The position numbers were made by a program, and so were the translations under genes. Under the pieces are notes generated by a model, which did no database searches, was not told where the DNA came from, and saw nothing but the letters and a program-made list of their open reading frames with translations. 60,316 nucleotides of DNA from Reticulitermes lucifugus (Eukaryota > Arthropoda > Insecta > Blattodea > Rhinotermitidae), in NCBI GenBank assembly GCA_026260175.1, contig JAKCWW010000941.1:25850-86165 (forward strand). The letters are read 5' to 3'. Below, piece by piece: positions 43,466-55,400 of this stretch. Within the stretch, counting starts at the first letter, position 1. Every line of letters starts with the position of its first letter.

Positions 43466-46400
43466 ATGGCGGCTAGTGTTGATGGTGTGTTTGACGCCGG
43501 CTTAAAGTCTTCAATTGAAGCTGCCAAAGTTTTAGTTGTCGGTGCAGGAGGTATTGGTTGTGAACTCCTGAAGAATCTTGTGCTTTCAGGTTTCAAGGAT
43601 GTAGAAATTGTAAGTTCTTAGAGTAAAGTATACTCCGTACGTTCCCCAAGCTTAAGTCGCTGACATTTCTTTTTGGTGTATGAGAACTAGTGTTGCGGTA
43701 CAAAGCAGCGTAGTATATCTTATTGTGTAGGCTTCATGCATTCAAAGTGTTGGTAGTGAAAGCATCATGTACAAGTGCGTTTTGTGGTTATGTTCAGCCA
43801 CGGAGCGCGAAATTGAACTTGCCGGCCAGCGTGTTAGATTCGTGTTTTGAGGGCCGTAGATCTAATCTTACTGCAATCTGACGACTGCTGGAACGACACT
43901 TTATATACATACTCGCAAATTCTTCAAACGTTTCTATGCTGCATGTTCAGTTTGACCTTACATTATTTTTCGGGCCATTATCATCCCTCCAAGACTTCTG
44001 TTTCAGTTTAAATTGTCTCTTTCAAATATGGATTGCATGAAAAAGAGGACTAAAATGTTTAATAGCGGTAGAGTTTGCCGTGGGCCTGTTGGCTCTAATC
44101 TAGCAAGAAACTATAGTACATGATACTGTATCGTGATATGTGACAATGAATTATTTTCCTTGGTTGTGAAGAAGGTGTACCATTTCCAGTGTGGTGGAAT
44201 AATAGCTGCGCTGCACATTTAATCATTTATAGCTGTGATGAATCAGGACATTAGGTCTAACATGTGAAATTTGCAGGGGAAAAATTTGTGTTGTAAATTT
44301 CTTGGGATTTTCCCATTTCCTGCTTATATTTACTCAATAATTATGTATTCTTTACTTTTTACTGATGTTAACTTAAAACTGATCACACATTGTAAATCTG
44401 TAATGCTGAGTATGATATTCTTTGAGAATGCTGGACTCCTTTGTTCATCAGAATGCATGGAGATTCTTTTTCAGACAGTTGATGTGGCTAAAAGTGTATA
44501 ATTAAAGATTGGAGCATGTTGACACACTGTAGTAATCATGAAAGCATTCTGCAGTGCATAACAGTTTACACTTATTAACACTAAGGGACAACTTTTTGAA
44601 TCCAGTTAGATTACAGTGATAAATGATAAAATACTATCTCATTACACATGAGAAATGTGTTAATCTTTCCGTAATTTATTTACAGTATTATATCTTGTAT
44701 GTTTTGGCCTGTGCTTAGCTATCATTAGCACACTGATTGACATTAACATAGAGACTGGCTTATATGAAAAAATCCAGGTATTTCTTAGAGCCACTTATAA
44801 TTACATACTTTAAACATTATGAAAATTTATCATAATGTGGTCCTAATATTAAGTGTTTTGCGTATACTGAAACAGTTGTAACTTTTAACCATAAGAATTT
44901 ATAAAATGTCCCATTGTTAGCACATGCATGATACAAATGTAAATGCAGCAGTAATTTCCAATGCTGTATATGTTTGGTTTCCCTGATGATGGCCAAGCAC
45001 AGGCCAAAACATGTCGGAAGTAACACTAAACAAATAAAGGAAGGTTTAATATAATCCTCTGGTGTACTGAGATGGAATTTTATTATTTATCATTGTAGGC
45101 TTGTGTGTGGTGAAGTATGAATAATATCAGAATTAAATTACACATTCTTAGAAATTAATTTTGGTCATTAAATAATGTGATAGCCGTGACTTGACATACA
45201 TCTGAATTTGCAGGATTTTATTAAGGAGAACCTGCCTGTCACTCAGTAATCTCAATTTCTTTTCTGTTAGAGATTAGTCAGTGGTCACATGGCAGTGTGC
45301 TTTTGTTCAATGAAAATGGAGTTCTGTTCCCTTAGGGCAAAGGCACACAAAACCCGATTGCCAGGTTGCCTGGGCAACGACATTTTGTACAGTGGTACCT
45401 ATCGTATTTACCCGAATGCAAGATGGCTCTAATTTAAGATGGCCCTCCCAAATAAAACACGTCTGGCAAGGGAAAATGTATTTATCCAAATCTAAGACAA
45501 CCCCTCAAAAATCAAACGTCTGCTAAGAAAAAATAATTTGCTATTAATTGCACACGCTTAATACACAAAGCATATCAGACGTTATCTACCATTACCAATC
45601 AGTGTCACTGTCTCCATCTTCACAGTCAGCGCCTTCATCTTCCTGACACTCGCTTCTAACATCCCCAACCTCTTCACTGCCATTCCACAACATATCATCA
45701 TCAGTCCCATCCACTGCATTGGATAAACAGCACTTCTTAAAACCCTTCACAGTCACTTCTGGTGAGATGTGCTGTCATGCCATTATGATCCACATTGACT
45801 AAATAATACATTTATGTTTCTTGGTTTATAAACTTTCTTGAACCCATGAAGATTCACAGTTTTCTCCACAAATGGTGTTAGTTGTGTTAAGAATTTTAAA
45901 TACATGTGTTCTGGATTTTTGTGTTGTGTCTGTGGTCTGATAAGTCAGAGTTCATGGCTCTTTTTTATGGTTTTTAATTTGTGGATTGGTTTGGGCTTAA
46001 TTTTTGAGTCTTGTAATTTATTTTTAATTTTTCAATAGCTATTTTCCTGTTACTACCCTTGGAATAGATCTATTCTCAGGTGCATATCTTAACAGGTTAC
46101 TGTTTCTGTGCTGCCCAGTGACTGAGAATATCTTGATCTAAGGGTTCCATCAGGTTAGGTGCCTCTTTGGCTAAAAATGAAAACAGAGCAGGCTTCTGAG
46201 AGGTCTTGCTTCTGCTCTGTTCTCTCTTTTGTCTACACATGACAATTTGGCAATGCAGACCTTGGTTTGGCTCTGCACGGTCTGTTTTGGCGCTTCATAT
46301 GTGAATTTAAAACATCCTCACATATTTAAGCACCAAATTTAAGGGAAAGGACTTTGAGTAAATACAGTAATATTTGTGGGTCCTCAGTAGGGAACTTCTT

Positions 46401-49400
46401 CCATGTTATCCATCTTGTACGTAGAACTTTGAGCTGGCATCTGAATTTTTGGAAAATTTGTGTACCCTTGCTTTAGGGAATATTTTCTACATAACTTATA
46501 TAAATCTTGAGGGGGCACGCGGTGGCGCAGTTAGTTGAGGCACTGCGCTACAAACTGGAATGTCGCGGGTTCGATTCCCGATGGTGTCACTGGAATTTTT
46601 CAGTGACATAATTGTTCCGGTCGCACTATGGCCCTGGGGTCGACTCAGCCTCTAACAGAAATGAGTNNNNNNNNNNNNNNNNNNNNNNNNNNNNNNNNNN
46701 NNNNNNNNNNNNNNNNGCCGATTGTCTAAAAAATCTGGGAGCCTCACCCTCCTGGATCCCTAAGGGCCTGTCAAGGCCTCTAATGGGATTGCTTATATAC
46801 ATCTTGATTCAGTGGAACAAAATAATTCCAATAATTTCAAACTCCAGAAAGAAATGCTGTTATATAGCACCCATGTGAAGTGCTTAAAATGAGAAAAAAC
46901 ATTGTGATTTATGTGCTTAAATGGGACAGAAATTATGTCTTTTAAAAAAGATCTTACCTTGACTCCAAAGCACTTAATGACATATTGGAATGTCTATATC
47001 ATGTTCTGAAGTGGAACCATCTGGATGGCTGAATGTAGTTATTCATTTAAAGTTTAATTAATGTGTGTAGTATGTTGATCATTGTCATAAATTTAGAACA
47101 ACAGAATGTGTTTAACTGAATAAATATTTTAAGAATGACCTAAAACATCTGAAGTTATGCCGGAGAATGGACTTCTCTTTGAAATATTGTATGGGGAATT
47201 GTCATGTGTTCTGCTGTTGGTTCATTAATGATAGGTCTGGCACTAGCTGAGAGAGTTGGTTTTTGTTTGTACTGTTATGTGGCTTAATGTTTCCTATTTC
47301 AGATTGACTTGGACACCATTGATGTGAGCAACTTAAATCGCCAGTTTCTCTTTCATAAGCAGCATGTCGGAAAATCCAAAGCAACAGTTGCACGGGAAAG
47401 TGCATTATCATTTAATCCTAATGCCTGTATCAAAGCATACCATGACAGTATTACAAAGTAAGGAATTGTACTATTTTGTTACCTGTTTTATGATAGGACC
47501 TTATTGGGTTTACGATGATACCAAGATATGACTTACCATGTTTTTCTTTTACTGTTATGGTGACTACAATTTCTTTACAGCTCTCCATATGGGGTGAATT
47601 TCTTCAAAAGATTTTCATTGGTGATGAATGCCCTAGATAATCGTGCTGCTAGAAATCATGTCAACCGAATGTGTTTAGCAGCTCATGTACCTCTTATTGA
47701 AAGTGGAACAGCAGGTTATGATGGTCAAGTTGAACTGATAAAGAAAGATCTGACACAGTGTTACGAATGTCAGCCAAAAGCAGCTCAGAAAACATTTCCA
47801 GGATGTACCATTCGCAATACACCTTCTGAGCCCATTCACTGTATTGTTTGGGCAAAACATCTCTTTAAGTATGTATTTGATTATGTAATTACTTTTTGTA
47901 TGTGCATAGAGTTTTGTTGCTTGTGCTCTGCATGTGAGAGAAAGAATGAGCAGGAGCAAGTAAGTGAGTGGGAGAGATTTTGTGTAATCTCATACATCTG
48001 TGTTATGTAATGATTGTAAAGGGATTGATTGTTTGTTTGAACAGTCAGTTGTTTGGAGAAGATGATCCTGATGAGGATGTATCACCTGATACCGCAGACC
48101 CAGAAGCTGCAGGTGTGTAAACGATTTTCAGTATTCCGTAATTTTGACTGTTCCCACGAAGGTAAATTACCAAATTTAGCCAAATACTAGATAACCTTGA
48201 ATCAACATAACCTCTGGCAGTCTTTTTTGTTTGTGTGTAACTGGATTATTGTTCCAATCAGGTGGCGCAGGAGAGGATGCTCTTAAGATTCAGTCGAATG
48301 AGAAAGGTAATGTGGAGCGTGTGTCAACACGAAGTTGGGCGCAGTCTTGCAAATATGAACCAGAAAAGCTATTCCAGAAACTATTTCATGATGACATCAA
48401 GTACTTACTCAGTATGGACAACCTTTGGAAGAAAAGAAGACCTCCAACACCTCTGCTGTGGGGAAGTCTTCCAGATGCTGGTAAATACTAAGTTGTGATA
48501 TTCAAAGTAGAGGAGGAAGTGTAAATTGTGAACCTGTCTGTTACATTTTGGGGGTTTTTGGTTTGTACGTGCTTAAATAATTATCATCATCCATCAACAT
48601 TTCCACTAGAGTGGGTTACTTTATGACACATTTCCTCCACTCATCCCTCTTATATAATTATGTGTCCACCCTTTCCTTATTTTATTTTGTATACCTCCCT
48701 GACTTGGCGTCCCCATTACCATCTTCATTTTTGGTGCTCTCAGGGCACTTGTATGGCCATACATGTTGGATGGTTGCTCATACTAACTAACTAATTGCAT
48801 GGAGCAGAGTCCTTCTTGAGAAGCTAGCAGGTCGTCAGCTAGTCAAGAAATTCCCCGCTCATACTATAAAACCCTAAATTCTACCGGTTTTCCAGTTTTA
48901 CACTTTTAGGCCTTTCTTAATTGTTTGTTTACCAGTTCTTGTACATCCCTTAAATATCTACAGCTACTGCATCTCTGTTGCTGTTAAGAACACTGTGAAA
49001 GGTGGGTAAAGGGTTTCTTAGGATGCCACGATAAACTCAGTAAACCAGTAGTGTTTTCTAGAAGTTATGGAGTAAGGTTATATATTTCACATTAAGTTTT
49101 TGTTCAGTTTTTTAGTTTTTCAGAGAGATATTGAAATATTACCTTCACATAAAACACTGCCTGTATGTCTAAATTTGTTAACAGTTTGTCACTGTCTTTT
49201 CATGCAGTCAGTAGTAACATGTCTTTTGATAGTAAAGTAATTCAAATTGATATTTTTTATGGTTTGTAGTTCCTTCCACTAAGACTGCTTCCATGGTTCT
49301 TCTACTTTGTTCATGTCTTCCACATTACATTCAGTGTTAACATGAGATTTGTATTTGTTACATTGTTAAAGAATTGCTGAAGCAGCAAACAGCATGAAGT

Positions 49401-52400
49401 AGGGATGAATTGTATGGCTCCTTACACCTGTGAAGTCCTAGTTCAGTCTCACTAATTGACATATTCTGTGTGTCCATTAATAAGTTGAAACTCCAATACT
49501 TTATACAGGTGATGGAACAAGTTAATGATGTGACCCTAGTACACATAGATGTAGGACACACAAATTGATATCTTGATTTTCCATGTATTTCAGCCATACA
49601 CAAACTAAATAATACATCAGTTCTGTAGGGTTCTGGTAATAGTATGTTATGTTAAGGATTTTTTTTTTGTGCTTCATCTGCCATCTGGTGTTCCAGAAAT
49701 ACAATAAAGGTAAGTACATAAGTACAGTGTTTCAGAAACTAGATCCTTTCCCATTCCCAGATAGAGGTGGGTAGAGGGCTGCTTAGTTGTACCTGTTATG
49801 TGGAACTGTTCTCAGCACCTTGATGATGGAAACAGAGACAGTCCCTCTGAAACATTAGATACTAACTCTATTTTCATGCAGCTGTGCAACCAGGAAAATA
49901 TAACTGCAAATAGTTTACCTTGGAAGCTTCAAGCCTTAGCCTGTTTAAGAGTTACCATACCTTTAGTTGCAGGCAGCAGTAGAAATGAAAAGGAAAGTGG
50001 ACTCAGAGATCAGAAAAGCTGGAGCATTGCTGAGTGTGCCCAGATATTTGCTGACAGCTGCAGAAATCTCAAGAACCAGTATGAGGTATGATAGTGCTTA
50101 TTTATTTATTTGGTTTGTCTGTATTATTAGAGGTGTGTTTATAGAAACAGATGTCATCTTCTCCAGCATTGTACAGAAGCATTTGAGATTTCCCCTTCCA
50201 TGTCATTTCTGACATATTTTATAAGTGCCTTTATGCCTTGTCACTTCCCATATGATATACTTTGCAGTCTGCCATACCTTTTATTTTGGTTTCTCTGAAT
50301 GATACTAAATAGCCCAAGAGGTTTTGTAAGTGCACAGGATTTGTATGTGTGAAAGAATTGAACCCAAAAATTTGAAATTTTGGCTGAAGGAAAGAAGAAA
50401 ACTTGTAACTTTTAATAAATGTTTGCAACAGGGAAAGGATTAAATATAGCACTGGTTTTCAACCTGCGAACCATGAAGGTGTTTACTTGGGTTACTGAGT
50501 TGAAGTAATCAATTATAATTTGCTGTATTTTGTAAAGTTACCAGTTGAAAAATTGCTTCTGTCCAAAACAAAAATAAATGGCTCTTTCAGCTACAGTTGT
50601 TCTTTTGCACACTGAAAGGTAGATTTGACTCCAGCAGTGAAGTTACATATCATTGGTTAGTTATGGTTTCTGTTAGTAACTGACTTGACTAGTGTTTCAG
50701 AAAGTTGGATATAGTAAAGACAGTTGAAAACTCCTGCACTTTGATACTTGAGTTCCTTATGGCTGATAGCAGTAAAGTGGCTGCTTCAGATATCATGGAC
50801 TGTAACCAAGGATCTTTCAGACCTGCTGTTTTTTGCTCTGATGTAAAATGGCCCTGGAAAGTGAAGCCACTACCAAGTGCAAGAAGGGGAGACTAAAGGA
50901 AAACATATATATATGACACGAAAGAAAAGAAAAGAAAAAGTAAATAAGTAAATAAAATAGGAGAAACATAAAAAGCAAAAAATAGGACTAAAACAGAAGA
51001 GGAGATGGAGGAGAAGAAAAGGAGGGAGGATAGCTACCTGTGCCCAGGTGGAGGAGAGTAAGTAGAGCCAACAAGGGCTCTGACAGAAAACGATGCTGGG
51101 GAATGGAACCGCTGTTACAGCGTGGGAGAGGAGTCAGGAGAGCGTGGTCCTCAAAAGGACTGTAAGTTAGTCACCACTACTGAGGGGCAGTCTATTTTCT
51201 ATAAGGAGGTGAATGAGAGGTTTCCATGTCCCGTTCAGAGTCAGGCCATCCTCCCTGTTCATACTGTTTGAGGAGAGCTCCAACTCAATTGCCTCCCTAA
51301 TAAATGTGTCCATGTAGCTGGATTTGGTAGAGGGGATTCGGGTATCTGGGAATTTTATGAGGTGATCATGATCCCAGAAGAGTGCAGATCTCATTTACAT
51401 CGTGGTGGAAGCCTGAAATCACGCAAGGATCTTTTAGTCAGTACTGAAGGCCAGTAGTTGCTGGAATGATTCCCTGGTGCTGTATCGCTCCGGCCACTGA
51501 ATTTTGTACAGTGGTGCCTAATTGTGGGTCATAAGTATGAAGATTGCTGAATGTTACCCATTGAGCACCCAATATTTTGAAGTGGCTCCTAGATTTTTGG
51601 AAATTTCTGGCCTGTGACCAAGGCTGGGTAGACAGTTGAACTGGCCTAGGACAGGGGGTCATCTGGTGTCATAGATGGTTTTATTCCATGTGTGTGTAGA
51701 GTCATTGTCATGTTGAGCAGTCTAGGTTTTTTTATATGCTACCTCATTATAAACATTATACCTGACAGTATGGTTCAGTACAGAGTATGATGGTATTTGT
51801 GGTGTGATTGGGCTCTTTTGTGTCTGCTGAGTAACTTTTCTTAAATGCTTGCTAGGAAGGATCAGTTTAGCTATTTTCAGTGAGTGACCTGGCCCACCTG
51901 AACATGTAGGGTTCTTGCTGAATGCTTTTCAATCCTTAACTCAGTCCCTGACAAATATGACAGATGTTAAGTTTTTTGTGCTGCCCATTCATCATCTTTT
52001 CTTTTCATGTATCAGTTCAAGACCATAGTCTTCAGTTTTAATTGTATGTTTCTGATTATGTGGTGTTGCAGTCCTTGAAGGAGGGCGATCACTTAGTGTG
52101 GGATAAGGATGACAAGAATGCGATGGACTTTGTTGCTTCATGTGCTAATATACGAGCTCACATATTTGGTATTCCTCAGAAAACCCGTTTTGATATTAAA
52201 TGTAAGTATAACCTGCTTCACTTAGCAGTCATACAGTTGGTGAAGTAGGACAAGATGGAGCAATTCTCAAGGAACATGTCTCCAAGAAATACATTGTGAA
52301 CTGTTGTCATTGGTCTCATTAGTAACACTGTTGCAGCTGAAGACACAAAATCCTCAAGATTTTCACTTGTGATATAATTAGTTTCTAAACCTCTGTGTTT

Positions 52401-55400
52401 AAATATGTCTTTCTGTGCATTAAATTTCATTTTAGTAAGTTCTGAAAGTTTAATTTGGCAGAGCAATTAAAGATTTAATTCATTATCTGTGGGCAGATTT
52501 TGGAACAATGACAAGTTCTCCATTACTTCTATATAAACTTTATTGCTTTTAACTAAACAACTGCATGTTGTAATAGATTTTTAGATTTAACTAATAATGT
52601 GGATAAAATTTCTGTCTCCTAGCTATGGCTGGCAACATCATCCCTGCTATTGCAACAACAAATGCTATTATAGCTGGTATTGTGGTGCTGCATGCCTTCA
52701 ACGTGTTGCAAAATAATTTGGAGAGTTGCCAGACAGTGTATTTAAGACCAAAACCCACACACCGAAACCAGCTGATTGTGCCAGAGAAGTTTCTGAATCC
52801 TCCAAATCCAAAATGCTATGTTTGTTCTACAAAGAATGAGGTATGTTTTGTTCTTGTCTTTATTAGCTGATGGGTTACTGCAAATTGTATCTTAGTATGT
52901 TTGCCATGATTGCCTACTGTTGTATGGGACATATATGAGTGTCACTGTGGTTGCATTTGTGGTGGAAAAACAAAGACAAAGGCTGTGAGTGGAGTTATCC
53001 AGACTGCCAAATAGACTGTTACCAGTACAAAACATTTCCTGCCTTGTCCTTTGGGTCTGGGACATCAGCCTTAACAGCCAGGGAGACATAACACATCATC
53101 AACTTTGAAAGAGCAATAGTCATGGCCAACATCCATGCCTACCGACCATGCATCATCAGAGTATTCGTGGAGACATTGAACCACCCTCACAACTTCAACT
53201 GCGATGTCTGATACAGGCTGCTTAGCCTGGCTCCACCTCTTCTCCCCCACAGGCTCCTCTTTTCCACCTCCTCTGAGCAACATTTGAATGTCTTCTGTAC
53301 AAGCCATGCATAGATTCTGTCATCAAGAGAAACTTTCTCCACCTCTTGTTGTGATTGCTTTATTCTGGAAAGTCTTAGTTTACCCATTTCTACATCTTTA
53401 TCCTGTCTCAAACCTTTTTCACACCTTTTATCATTACACCCCCAAGCTCCTAAGAAGTATTTTTGTTACTGTGGGAAAGCTGCCCTTTTGGTTAGCACTG
53501 CAGTTCTTCCTCTGACCAGTCATGCTGTCACCTCGGACATTGGACCCACAGCCAGATCTATGTAAGGACCCCTGTATAATCTCCAGATTCATTCACCACA
53601 AAGAGGCAGCTGTAAATTTTGCCAGAACATTGAGAAGTCATCATTCCTCTGTGCTGCCAAACCCTGCAAACTGACTCAACACTGCAACTTGATATTAAAA
53701 AAAAAAATGTATGCTCTGAAGCTGCAGATAAACACATAGAAGAATTTGTCATCTCTTTTATGCCTGTGTTGTATCAAAGTGTTTTGAGTCTGTTTCAGCT
53801 GTATTGCATATATTTACGTGACCACATTTTTAGCTTCTGCTGAATTGTAAAATGAGTAATGTTTTCCAGATTATTCTGTGTCTTGATGTGAACTCCATGA
53901 CAGTAAAGGATTTGGAGGAGGAGGTGCTGAAAAAGACACTCAACATGATATCTCCAGATGTGATTCTTGATGGAAAGGGAACTATCATCATTTCTAGTGA
54001 AGAGGGTGAGACAGCAGAGAATAATCCAAAGAAGCTTGGTGTAAGTTAACTTTGGTGTAAACAGATTGTAATTCTGTGCCATATTTAGCAGGAATATAAT
54101 AAATGGACTGCGACTGACATTGATAATTTGTAAGACAAATTAATATGTCGATTAAATAATTAACTAAGAGTTGATTATGTTTCATCTTCACATATATTGA
54201 TCTAACAGTATTACTGTGCTTAAAGCAATTTCATTTTACTTCCTTTTTTAGGAGCTTGGAATCACAGATGGAAGTATTTTGAAGGTGGATGATTTTCATC
54301 AGAACTATGCACTGAGTGTGACTATCAATCAGAGGTAATTAAGAAGTCAGGAATTGCTAATTACTGTTAGCTGTATACTAGCCATGTGCCTATCATATGA
54401 TGGGTTGCCATAATAATCACACTCCATGCCACATTCTCTTTCATCAGTCCATTCTTTACTCTTAGAGCAAACCAAGCGTTAATGTCATCTTTAGTGTGCT
54501 GTCATCTGCATGTGCTGTGTTGTATATTATATGCCTGATCCTGAACTGTTTCTTTGGCCTCAGCATGTACCTCATCACAGAGAACACTGCAGCTGAAATG
54601 TGACTTGCATTCCCACACTGAGTATCATTTATGGGAGACAAAAATAATTTTGTAGATGTATATAAGAATAAAGAAGTAATTCTCTGGTCAGAAAGGATTG
54701 AGAGGTTTAAGAATGTGATTGATTTGGCTGCAAACATATTTCATAATGAATTAAATGAGTGTATTTGTTTTGTGATTGAGCATGGTGCTGTAATTCACAT
54801 GTTTGTATATGTGGATGAATTATGAGTTACTGAAACAGTTTTGATGTTCTGGCACAATGCACTTTGTTTATGTGTTCATGCAACAGAAGTACCCTATTTA
54901 CCCAATTATAAGATGACGCCATATCACAATTTCAATTTTCAGAAAAATGCTTGTTAAGAGTATATTTAACCTTGTGCATGATTGTAAGGTAACTCCCAAT
55001 TTTCCAGGTGATGAATTACAAAAACATTCTTGTCTTATATTCAAGTAAATGCAGTAATTTATTTTATTGCTGTATTACAAATAATGTTTTGTCATTCGCT
55101 ATGTGGATGGACTGTTATTTTACACAAACACTGATGCAATCTCCAGAGAAGGTTATTTAAAATATGCCATCTCTTCAAAACTCCAAGCAAAAACTTCGGA
55201 ATGAAATATTTTTTATGGGTTTAACCCACCATTGTGATTCCTGAGTTTTATTTTAATTTTTGGGAAACACGCCACACTACCACATTGTTTCTTTTAACCT
55301 GACTGCTTTGTCTTTATTATGAATTAATTTTGATATAAACCTGTATATAATTGTTTTGTGTGCTTCTTGCCTTATATGCAGGCTAGTTCCAAAAGATGGA

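Noticed and set aside
8105-46620. Possible tRNA genes with good A and B boxes (8.1, 9.5, 35.0, 46.5 kb)
   Set aside because: No closing acceptor stems were found, and each head runs straight into a repeated SINE body. They are SINE heads.
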